DNA of 64,000 bases from Ctenosaura bakeri (Eukaryota; Chordata; Lepidosauria; Squamata; Iguanidae). Position 1 is the stretch's first letter. Each line of letters opens with the position of its first letter. The notes below the pieces were generated by a model that worked only from the letters and a program-made list of their open reading frames with translations, had not been told where the DNA came from and made no database searches. This document shows, in pieces, positions 1 to 9,190 of the stretch. A program made the translations under genes and the position numbers. The stretch covers positions 372,001 to 436,000 of the forward strand of contig CAOLHI010001300.1 in the NCBI GenBank assembly GCA_948474755.1, read 5' to 3'.

Positions 1-1027
1 CAACCCCTAATTTTAATAAATGCCAATTGCTTTAAAACAAGGGGAAACTTGGCAAATAAAGTTTTACTGACTGTGACATACAAATATTTGGTGTAATGTC
101 TGGAGCATCTCTTGGACCATCTCCTTGTGCATCAGGTGATGGTCCTGGTTCTGCAGCACTCTGGGTTGAATAAAAAAAGAAGAAGAAGAAGAAATGGAAA
201 GGGTGATAAGACAGATTTTGATCAAAGGTTTTCACACTCCTTTCACATCAGCTGGCATATGAACTCACTTCTATAACAAATGCCCAACAACAGCCCTAAA
301 AGTTTTCCTTTTCTGGAATGGCCTGGCTGGGATCAAAAGGAATCAGAACCTCCAACTACATCTGGGGGATTTGTGGAAACTCTAAGCATCACCATGATCA
401 GTATACTCTCTTTATTTGCCTTCTGAAGTCTTGGCTGGGTAGAAAGTAGACACCATCCTCTCCACAGAAGAGAATGGCCGTCTGCTGGGGCATATCACAG
501 ATATTTATAAAGCAGCCACCAGTTGCATGAGCTGATTTTACAGAGTTTTTATTTTATATAAATGTTAAAAAATGTGACATTTGCTCTTAAGCAATTCAAC
601 AGTGCATCACATTAGATTATGGCTACTGAAGTGTCACTGTTACTTTCCCACCAAGTAAGTAACCTGGCATTCTCATGAGTCATCTATTTGCAGCTTTCTC
701 TGGTGCTGTTGGACAATACAGTGTAAATTATGAAGATGTACTTAGAGTATAAATTAAAAATCTTCGCTTGTCTTAAGAGAAACATTCCTACTTAACAGAC
801 ATGTTCTCTCTCTTCCATTCACCTCCCACCCCCCAAATAACAAATAAAGGGCCAATGTCCGGTCATTACATGAACCTTACAGATTAGAATGTTTCCTAGA
901 GGTCCCTTGTACCAAAGTTTGAATGGTATCCATGCAGTTCTCAGTTTTATAAGCTGGTTTTTCCATACTTGTGGAAGGAGGCATCCCAGACCTCCTTGTT
1001 TTTGGGCAGAGGCTGGGGGTTCTTTCA
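1..1027. other. Intergenic, nothing recognised
   Basis: AT-rich non-coding DNA. A short AAG run near 175-193 is the only simple repeat. I see no exon, RNA gene or identifiable transposon. Confidence 0.5.
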
Positions 1028-1187
1028 TACTACACAGTTATAGTACAATGATTCCACTCTAACTGTCATGGTTTGATCCTATGGATTCCTTAGATTATAG
1101 TCTGATGAGGCACTAAAGCTCTCTGGCTGAGAATTCCATAGGGAAGAACCATGGTGACTGAAGTGGAATCAGAGCACTATAATTATG
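1028..1187. mobile_element. Old foldback MITE
   Basis: The left part carries TTATAGTACAATGATTCCACT and the right part AGTGGAATCAGAGCACTATAA, inverted relative to each other. This is the pattern of the perfect palindrome at 22015-22194, so I read it as a diverged member of the same family. The arms are imperfect and the outer ends are not clearly preserved. Confidence 0.5.
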
Positions 1188-1734
1188 TTGGGTGGCAGAG
1201 TCTTGAGTGACACACTGGTACCAGTAAGCCAGACACCTAAATACATTTCCACCTCATTCCATGAGCTGCCATTTGCTGAACCAGCTAGAAGCCTCTTATC
1301 TCTCTCCCCAATGATCCAACCGAACTACACAGCCCTCAGACAGGGTTTTTTGTTTCACCAATGCTGAAACAGATCTTGGCCATGGTTTCCTTCCTCTTCA
1401 CCCACCTCAGACCTTTGAGTCTTTTCAGACTGTTAGCCTGAGCACAGGAATTGTTTGGGCTTATTTTTATCAATAAGTAAGCTGCACTGAAAAGTATATA
1501 ATGTTCTGAAGGGCTTTTCAGCTGAAAAATGTGACAATTGCTTTACATAAGGGTAGACAAACTGCAGGGATGGGGAGGGCAACATTCACCCCTCGGGATC
1601 CTCCTGGGCTGCCCAGACAGCCACATGCACTTCAAATTTGGAGAAATGAGTTTAAATATTAAGGGGGGGAATGCAACTTATTTAAAAGGTAACTTTTCAC
1701 CACTAGTGACCACCAGGAGAAGAATGTGTGTGTG
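1188..1734. other. Intergenic, nothing recognised
   Basis: Non-coding sequence between two repeats. No supported gene or repeat seen. Confidence 0.4.
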
Positions 1735-1960
1735 CACACATGCATCTTCAAGTCGCCTGTCAATGTATAGTGACCTCATGAATTTCACAGGGTTTTCATT
1801 AGCAAGGAATACTCAGAGGAAGTTTTGCCAGTTCTTTCCTCTGATATATAGCCTACAGCACTTGGTATTTGTTGGTGGGTCTCCCATCCAAATACTAACT
1901 AGAGTTGACCCTGCATAGCTTCCAAGAAGAGACAAGATCTGGGGCCTCTAAGATAATTCA
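1735..1960 (-). repeat. 5S rRNA-derived SINE with BovB-like tail
   Basis: Read on the minus strand, the head contains blocks matching 5S rRNA: GAAGCTATGCAGGGTC, then TTAGTATTTGGATGGGAGAC, then GTGCTGTAGGC. These correspond to the internal promoter and 3' part of 5S rRNA. The tail (GACTTGAAG near 1750, preceded by ATGAGGTCACTATACATTGAC) resembles the tail of the tRNA-headed SINEs in this window. It is diverged and not a functional 5S gene. Confidence 0.75.
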
Positions 1961-3749
1961 GGCAAAAGAGTAGTCACAAGGTGAAGGGTTGAGAGGCACA
2001 AAAACAGCTTTAGGGGCTGCCTGTGGCTACACTTTGCTACCCTGCTTTACATAAATAAGTACTAAATAAAAGGTGCAGTGCCAGCTAACATTTGTTTAAC
2101 AATCACGCAGATGGTTCCTTTATAGAGGAACAGTCACCACCAGAGAGTTCTATTGTATGGGCATGCAAATTTTAGCAAGACTATTTCCCTCTCCCTTTCT
2201 CTTCCAATGTCTTTTATGAATACACCCTCAAAATTCAGACAGGGAAAGTCAAATGGAAATCTCCATCACATTTGATACTGACGGCACATAGTGCATTGAG
2301 GAGGAGGAGGGTACAGAGCAAGACAGTGTACATCTGATCAGTTTAAATGCTTCCTATGAAAAATAAATGTCACTACCAACCAGCATGTATTTCAAAAACA
2401 AGGGATGGCCAACAGCCAGCCTACAGGCTGCATGAACCCTGTCTAGTTTAATGTCTCCAGGGTCCCAGAATTTTGGCACTGTGCCTTAAAGAAGTGTTAA
2501 TTCTCTTTAAAACAAGGTTTGTACTCCCTGTATGCTTTGTTTCAAAAGAGGAACAGTGAGGGTTTTTCTTTTTCCCTCTTTTATTGGGAATATAGTACCT
2601 GGTAGCTTATGGGGGTAGTGATTTGGCTCCCAGACTTGTTGAGGTCGCTCAGTTTTGCTCTAAGGTTTACTAATGGACTCTAGGTATCTGTTTCTACACT
2701 CAAATACAGCAGTCCACAAGAAATTTTGCTATATGAAGTACACTAAGCAAAGTACTTTCTACCAACTATGCAGGACATTGTTGTTCTTAGATTTACCTCC
2801 TGCTGTTGCTCTCCCTCCATTGCTGGAATGTTCTTTAAGCTTCAGCAATTATAACCTGAAAAACAGTCCAGAGAAGAAAGTTCAGGAGATATAATTACCA
2901 TTTTCTCAAAGATATTGGATTAAAACTATTGTTTAGCATTTTGCAATAAAAAAAAGCCACCCCACCTGCCTGAACAAGTCTGTAAAAAACAATACAACAA
3001 ATCATACTACTGAAGATACTCAAAGACAGTGATGAGCTCTGCCATCTGTTGCTGTTTGATTGCTGCTCAAGCAAACTCTAGCAAAAACACTGCTTACTGG
3101 TTCATTTTAAAAAGTGGAGAAAAAAGAGAAAAGATATACAGGGAAGTCCATGGTTAAACATTCTCTCCAGAGATAATTAAGTAGACATTTAATTTGGTCA
3201 AGCATCCTCAAGCAAGTCCTTCATTACTTCCCCTCCTCCTTCCTGTTCCTGAAAGGACTACTTAATTAGAAATGCAGGGTACAAGGAAGTCTTCTTTTTT
3301 AAAATGTGGTAGACACGTAAGGAGGCAAAAAGTTACTCATCTTTTCCATTAATCCAAGACATTTTAAAGGAAAATTTTGTAATCTTACCAGAAATGTTTT
3401 TGTTGGGCATTTTGCATAAAGAACTAAATACGAAATATAGATTACTTCTTCAATATGTGACAACAGCAGCAAGAATATTGTTTGTTCATGCTTGGAAATG
3501 GACTAAAGCACTGTTGATAGAAGGATGGATTGTTAAGGTTGCCCAAACTGTCAGATTAATGTGGCTTTTGAAGAACAAGGCAGCTGAAGATTTTTTTAGA
3601 AGATGAGAAACCATTTATGGATTTTTTTGAGCAATAATAAATCTAACAATGTATAATCTATGGCTATGGTTCGGAATAATTTTAGTAGGATAATACCTTT
3701 GCCTGGCAATGTATTGTACAGTGTGTTATTATAGTCAAAATGTTGAATT
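1961..3749. other. Intergenic, nothing recognised
   Basis: AT-rich sequence without a supported exon or classified repeat. Short open frames here lack family motifs or splice context. Confidence 0.4.
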
Positions 3750-3862
3750 TGGGAGATACAGGTTGAAGTCCTCACTCAGCTGTGAAACTTACAAAGTGAC
3801 CTTGGACCAAGTAACTCTCTCTCAGCCTCATGTCTAGGCTTGCTGTAAAAGTAAAATAGGAA
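3750..3862 (+). repeat. Old tRNA-type SINE fragment
   Basis: It contains AAAGTGACCTTGGACCAAGTAACTC and CTCTCTCAGCCTCATGTCTAGG in part, followed by GCTTGCTGTAAAAGTAAAATAGG. A second copy lies inverted at 13495-13665 with the same blocks. The layout (CACT-GGTGACCTTGGGCC-like middle, then a GTTGTTGTGAGGATAAAAT-like end) matches an ancient SINE distinct from the BovB-tailed SINEs. Confidence 0.5.
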
Positions 3863-4735
3863 GGAAGACAGCCATGCACATTGCCCTCAGAAAATTATAG
3901 AAAGGCACAACACAAATGTAACTAATAAATAAAAGCATACACAGGCACAATATATGCACTTTAAATCAGATTAAAGTGATATAAAGTCATTCTTTGATCT
4001 TTTTGTACACTTGCCAGGTTCACTATTGCTGATAAATCAATGCAGAAACAGACCAAAGAGTTACCAATATGGGCTATGAACACTGGGGGAAAAAACCTTC
4101 AAAACATGATGACATTTAAAATATTTTTGTAACAAAACTGTATCAGCAACATTTCCCACAGTTTAAACATTTTTTTTTATCAAGTTTGTCCTTAGCACTA
4201 ATTGCATGTGACGCATTTAAACATTATAAAGAGAATCAATTACACAGCATTAAACACTTGCCATCCTTGAACAGAAAAAAAGCAAAGACAGAGTCCAAAG
4301 GGAAACAGCAGAACAAGAATTCATCAGGAGGTTCAGTTCTATCTCCTTTGGCTTAAATAGGCTTGAATAAGGACAAAGGATATTTATCTGACTGCACACA
4401 TCAACAACCTTTCCTATGTAGTTTGGCAGATACCCAACTTCTGTTCATTTTATGACTCCGATTGAAAAAAATGTTCTCTGTTGGTAATTTTTGCATTTCT
4501 GTTTACTCTGGCCTTGCTGAGAACTTAAAACACTTTTGCTCTTACGCTTGGATTGGTGAAAGATTATTCACCATCACACACAGGTTAATCTGCTTATCTA
4601 CACCAGGATGACTCTTAATGACTATTTAATGACTACAGACATCCCCTCTTTTTGATGACTCATTTTTCAAAGTAACACTCTTTTGACCATTGTAAATTAT
4701 AGACAGGTACCATTCCTTCGACATTGGGCCCACTC
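3863..4735. other. Intergenic, nothing recognised
   Basis: AT-rich DNA with several T and A runs. No gene or repeat could be supported. Confidence 0.4.
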
Positions 4736-4898
4736 TTTTGTCAGTTCTCCTTTTGCCTTCTGCCTGTAGGGAACATGATGGAATTATGGAAGCTCGCTTG
4801 GGACTGCCCATACATGTATGGACCAAAGCAAGTAATTCCCTCATGCTCCCTACACAAAAAAGGCAAGAGGAAAAGAACTGATGAAAAACTGGCTTCTG
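4736..4898. repeat. Imperfect inverted repeat
   Basis: Two arms of about 75-80 bases meet at the palindrome CATACATGTATG (about 4810-4821). The left arm has CAGTTCTCCTTTTGCC and GTAGGGAACATGATGGAATTA. The right arm, reversed, has CAGTTCTTTTCCTCTTGCC and GTAGGGAGCATGAGGGAATTA. Several mismatches and small indels separate them. I cannot assign it to a transposon family. Confidence 0.6.
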
Positions 4899-5039
4899 CT
4901 TTTCAGCCAGTTCCACTATCTGACAATGCTCCGGTCCCTAACCCATCAGATAAACAAGGGATGCCTATAGTGTTAAAGGTCACCTTATGCTTTTGCATTT
5001 TCATTTCCCTGCATCCCTGCCCCCTTTTAATATTTGTGT

Positions 5040-5175
5040 GTATAAATATCTGCCAACTACACTCCACGCATTTGACAAAGTGGCCTACAGTCGACGAAAG
5101 CTTATGGCAAATAAAATCTGTTAGTGTTTATGGTGCAACAAGACTTTGCAACTTCAGACAGTCTCCAATGGGGTA
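5040..5175 (+). mobile_element. Penelope-type tail with degraded hammerhead
   Basis: The sequence TTGACAAAGTGG, then GACGAAAGCTTATG, then AAATAAAATCTGTTAG and GGTGCAACAAGACTTTG follows the repeat tail that in other vertebrates reads CTGATGA, stem, GAAA, GCTTATG. Penelope-like elements are known to carry hammerhead ribozymes in their terminal repeats. Here the CUGAUGA box (5072-5078) is mutated, so activity is unlikely. No coding part of the element adjoins it. Confidence 0.5.
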
Positions 5176-5229
5176 CATGGGGGACGAATCACCTCACAGT
5201 GGCAACAGATTTATTAAAATTATACGGGA

Positions 5230-6248
5230 ATACTGCTAATTTCTTTATGGTAGACCAATTGCAATGATTATTCTTTTCTGACTTTACTTTGCCATACTTT
5301 GCTTTTTGATAAAAAAAAAATATCTCGAGAGCTTTCTGCTAAGCTTCCATGTGATCAGTGTTTATTGGACAGCATTATGAAATCATTCAGAGGAATTACC
5401 AAATTTCTGATAGTCACATCTTCTGCTTTCACAATTGCTTCCTTATGCAACGTAAGAAACAAGACTTACAAAGAAAACAAAATATAGAATCAGAAACCAG
5501 TGGGTTTTTCCAACTGCAATTTGCCAACATATTTCATAGCCCAAAAGTCAAGAAAAATCTTTGTCATGGACGACCAAGTATGGATATAAGCCTGATCTTA
5601 CGCATATTTATTCAGAAGCAAGTGCTATGGTAGTTAACTGAATGTATCCTGCATGAGCAATCATGCATGCAAATGCAGTCTGGGACAGGGATTCCAGTAA
5701 GCCCAACAACTTAAATGCACATATGTTGAACTTTGGCAGGCAGTGTTAGAGAATCCTTGGAACTTCAGGGTTACAAAGAGAAATGGCAAGAGGGATAAAA
5801 TGAGGTATTATTTTCTGCATCACCTGTACCTATCCTGAGGTTGTAACCTGGCCAATTTTCAAACAAGTACTGTCTACATTTTGTCCAGGTGTGCCAGTTG
5901 GTTTTTAGGCAGAGTGAGGAGAAGCAAAATGCTTTCCTAGAAATCCATGTTGCCCCCTATTTTTGCTATTCTAAGACCACCTTTCTTCTGGCAAAGCAAG
6001 AGAAATGCTCTCTGGGAAGCCTTGTTTTCACAATCTGTATGACCTTTGGAAGGTCTTGGAACAGGAAATTGACCCCGGGACACACTGCAGCTACCCATCC
6101 CTGAAATGGACACTTGGTGTAAGTCAACTTTTACCTGCTGCCTATAAAAAAGGCTTTTTACAGTCTTTCCATTTCCAGGCAAAGATGTTCATATTCAGAT
6201 ACATCTTTGACATTTAAGGTGAGTGCTATTGGGTCCTGTTCTTCTTTT
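5230..6248. other. Intergenic, nothing recognised
   Basis: Non-coding DNA up to the ATT microsatellite. No exon or repeat was supported. Confidence 0.4.
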
Positions 6249-6249
6249 G

Positions 6250-6250
6250 A

Positions 6251-6299
<49 letters not shown>
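6250..6299. repeat. (ATT)n microsatellite
   Basis: An uninterrupted ATT run of about 50 bases, abutting the duplicated segment that starts at 6302. It may be the A-rich tail of a LINE that ends here. Confidence 0.95.
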
Positions 6300-6301
6300 G
6301 A

Positions 6302-6516
6302 GATAATTTTAATTGTGTTTTTAATTTTATTAATGTTTTCACTGTATGTTTTCATTTGAATTTTACTGAAGTTAGCCAACATGAATGACATGGGGAAAGC
6401 AGAATGGTGGTATATAAATTTAATAAATAACTGAACAAATAAAATGAAAAGGTGTTCCCTACTTCCCAGAGTAGAGAATCATAGCTGCAGCTATTCTAAA
6501 TCCCAAGAAATCAGCA
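6302..6516 (+). repeat. 215-bp segment duplicated inverted at 13188-13402
   Basis: Every base I compared is identical, in reverse complement, to 13188-13402, with no length difference. The segment contains a LINE-3'-end-like motif (GGTGGTATATAAATTTAATAAATAA) near its middle and then non-repetitive sequence. Its left edge abuts the ATT microsatellite and its right edge shows no terminal motif, so it does not look like a complete transposon. Confidence 0.9.
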
Positions 6517-7029
6517 AGCTAGTGGAGGTTGGTATCAGAAGAAAGAGAGAGAGAACAGTTACACTGAAGAAAAATAAAATCTCACCAACAGGTTTCCATG
6601 TTCCCCATCTAAAAAGCTACTGCAGAATAAGGTAGTTTGTACAGAACATTTGAAGCTTTTTTATTGTTCATAATCAAATATTGATTATAATCTTAATACT
6701 CTCTCCCAAAATCAGGAACAATCTTGGCATTATCAAATATTATGCAGACTAATGAAGGAGAAATAGGGACAGATCATCTCTTTGGAGCAGAATACACTGA
6801 GCAACTGCACACTGAGAATGTGTGGAAAGAACATGAGACTAAAGTCAGCTTTAAATGCTAACTTCGTTTCCAATATTTCCTTTTCAGAACCCAGCAGGTA
6901 ATGCTGTGTGAGATGGCCCTTGAAGCTACAAACATAGTTGTGCTAGTAGGAGTTATGGGTGCCTTGGGGACTGCTGGGAATGAGTGGGAACAAGTACCCC
7001 CCTGAATATCAGTCACCAGAGGCAGATGC
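6517..7029. other. Intergenic, nothing recognised
   Basis: Non-coding DNA between the duplicated segment and the L2 fragment. Confidence 0.4.
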
Positions 7030-7242
7030 TCCAGTGCTCCAGTCTTCTTTGTGATCTTCCCATAAGGCATTTAGTCTCACTCATCTCCAGGATGTTCAAA
7101 AAGTTCATGCTGAAGATGTGTGGCCATAGTGACACATGGCCCAGTTATATCCCATTCACCGTACTGCATTCTACATGGGTCTACCTCTGAAGAGTGTCCA
7201 GAAACATCAGTTGGTACAAGAAGCTTCCACCACAGTATTAAC
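7030..7242 (+). mobile_element. L2 LINE fragment, 5' part (split by copia)
   Basis: Diverged L2 reverse-transcriptase C-terminal region, with the pattern of a degenerate LHSTWVYL stretch followed by a VQ-like run. It continues at 11833 after the copia insertion, where KQLHWL and a FKVL-like motif follow. The reading frame is broken by stops, so this is a dead copy. Confidence 0.6.
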
Positions 7243-7789
7243 TGTTGCAAAACAGGAGTCGAGAAACTCCTGCTGATAAAGAATAATAAAAACACCTGCT
7301 TGCTTTAAGCTTCATGCCTGCTTTATGGAGCTAGTAAAACAAAACACTGCTGAAGTCAAACTGGCAAACTAACTATGTTTATTGGTAAGAAAATTCCAAA
7401 CTACCTAAGTTACAGAAGAAAAATTCAAACTGCCCAACATCATGGCAGGTTCAGCAACAGAGTGCAAAGAGAAAAGAACAGCGAGCCTTTTACACAAGGC
7501 ATGGGGTTTATATGATATGCAGTAAACATGCTTTAGGCACCTTCACCTCACGACAACAAGTGTGAATAACAAGTTCATAGCCACAACATGTCATGTAGCA
7601 AAAACACATATGATGGCGCAGCTGTGTGCCAGTTCCGGACAAGCTGATAACGCTGAGGAAAAGTTTCCCATGGAACTGGCTAGCCATAACAACAAGTTTG
7701 TAACAGTTTGCGTTCTCACACACACACACACAAGAGCTGTGAGAAATTTGTGGAGCAAGGAGTCCATTATGCATCCACATAATGCAACA
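7243..7789 (-). repeat. Copia 3' LTR
   Basis: 547 bp with TGTTGC/GCAACA ends. On the minus strand a TATA-like box lies at 7507-7512 and AATAAA at 7378-7383, giving the U3-R-U5 order expected for an element transcribed on this strand. It contains a short CA run near 7717-7731 that is the same length in the other LTR. Confidence 0.95.
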
Positions 7790-7806
7790 CTCCCCTACTC
7801 CTTGTG
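7790..7806 (-). promoter_or_regulatory. Copia polypurine tract
   Basis: Read on the minus strand this is AAGGAGTAGGGGAG, immediately before the 3' LTR. That is where plus-strand DNA synthesis of an LTR retrotransposon is primed. Confidence 0.8.
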
Positions 7807-7819
7807 GACCAAATTTTAG

Positions 7820-9190
7820 TCACACATTTAGCCACTTTGGACTGGAAGCTTTGTCAACCCCAGCTTGCTTACCAGCTGACCAAATGTTTTTCATAAACCC
7901 AGGTACCATAGGCGTTTTTACAGCCTTGCAATCAGACATATTGCATTTTTCCAACAACTTCACAATCTTTTGTTTCTGACACAGCAGAAAACCATTTTTG
8001 ACTTGTTGTACTTCAATTCCCAGAAAGTTTTGAACTGGACCCAGATTTTTGACTTGGAACTTTTTTCCCAGTTCATTCTCAAACACTTGTGCTTGATTTT
8101 GTGTAGCAGAAACTAAACACAAATCATCCACATAGGCAAGGAGAATTTCTAAACTTTCCCCTTTCCCTCGGACATATACACAGGGATCAGCAACACTTTG
8201 TTTGAAACCACACGCCTGCAGAGCATTGTGTAAACAAACATTCCAACATCTGGCTGATTGTTTTAGACCATAAAGAGCACGTTTCAGTTTCCAAACGTGA
8301 GACTCTTTTCCTTCAATTTCAAACCCATCAGGTTGGAGCATATAAACCTCTTCTTCCAAATCAGCATTGAGATAGGCAGTAGTAATATCAAAATGTGTCA
8401 GCACAGCATTCATTTGAGCTGCCAGGGAAAAAACCAATCTAATAGACTGCGGCTTTGCTGTGGGACTGTAGATTTCATCATAACTGGCATCACTTTGTAA
8501 AAATCCACGTGCGACCAAACGCGCTTTGTGTTTCACTTGCCCATCAGCAGAGGTCTTTAGCTTGTAAACCCATTTACTGTCAATTGGTTTCACACCTTTG
8601 GGCAATTTACACAGAGAATACACATTGTGCTGAGCAATTGAATCCATCTCACTTTGCATGGCATCCCACCAGGGCTGAGCCTGTCGCTCAGGCAATCTTT
8701 CAAGAGCAGCAAAACTTTCCGGCTCAGAAGCCACAGCTGCACACACACGGACTGCCTGAGCGTCAGGGAAACGACGTGGGGGGATGCCTTTTGTTTTTCT
8801 TTTTGATCTTCTGAGGACGGGTTGACTCTGTGAGGTGCCTTCCCCCTCCTCAGCACTACGTGACCTTTTAACTGAATACTTTCGCTCTTCCTCCCCTGTG
8901 CCAGACTCAGCCACATCGCTTACAGCTCTCCTCCTTCGCAAGTCTCTCTCCTCTGTTTTAACCCTCGAGGGACTGGGAGCAGAGACTGAGGGCTGAGCTG
9001 GCTGCGTTGCAGGCTGTCTGGATACAGGAAGGAGAATTTCAGACGCTGATTGAACACGTGCCCAGTTTGCGTGTTCCTCGAAGGAGGCATTTCTTGACAC
9101 AACACAGGAATTACCACCAGCATGAAAGCGATACCCTTTACAAAAATTCTCATAACCAACAAAACACAAACGCTGGGCTCTTGCCCCTCC
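7820..9190 (-). CDS. Copia Pol: integrase C-terminus and reverse transcriptase, RNase H absent
   Basis: The open frame reads from the GYENFCKGYRF motif that follows the integrase core, through a basic Ser/Pro/Arg-rich linker, into the copia reverse transcriptase. Visible RT motifs are KWVYKLK, KARLVARGF, FDITTAYLNADLEEEVYMLQP, ALYGLKQSARCW and the catalytic LAYVDDL box about 100 residues before the end. The product would copy element RNA into DNA in a cytoplasmic particle. The frame stops shortly after the KTPM motif. Copia proteins normally continue for a further RNase H domain of well over 100 residues with an acidic DEDD-type active site. None of that is present, and the polypurine tract follows within a few tens of bases, so the domain was lost by deletion rather than by a stop alone. 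The upstream integrase portion is in another frame. Confidence 0.93.
   Translation of the reverse strand, partial: GGARAQRLCFVGYENFCKGYRFHAGGNSCVVSRNASFEEHANWARVQSASEILLPVSRQPATQPAQPSVSAPSPSRVKTEERDLRRRRAVSDVAESGTGEEERKYSVKRSRSAEEGEGTSQSQPVLRRSKRKTKGIPPRRFPDAQAVRVCAAVASEPESFAALERLPERQAQPWWDAMQSEMDSIAQHNVYSLCKLPKGVKPIDSKWVYKLKTSADGQVKHKARLVARGFLQSDASYDEIYSPTAKPQSIRLVFSLAAQMNAVLTHFDITTAYLNADLEEEVYMLQPDGFEIEGKESHVWKLKRALYGLKQSARCWNVCLHNALQACGFKQSVADPCVYVRGKGESLEILLAYVDDLCLVSATQNQAQVFENELGKKFQVKNLGPVQNFLGIEVQQVKNGFLLCQKQKIVKLLEKCNMSDCKAVKTPMVPGFMKNIWSAGKQAGVDKASSPKWLNV

Noticed and set aside
1800..1940. Possible 5S rRNA gene
   Set aside because: Only part of 5S is present, diverged, and joined to a SINE tail.
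4724..5239. 171-codon plus-strand open frame
   Set aside because: It crosses the palindrome and the Penelope-type tail, so it is a chance frame through repeats.
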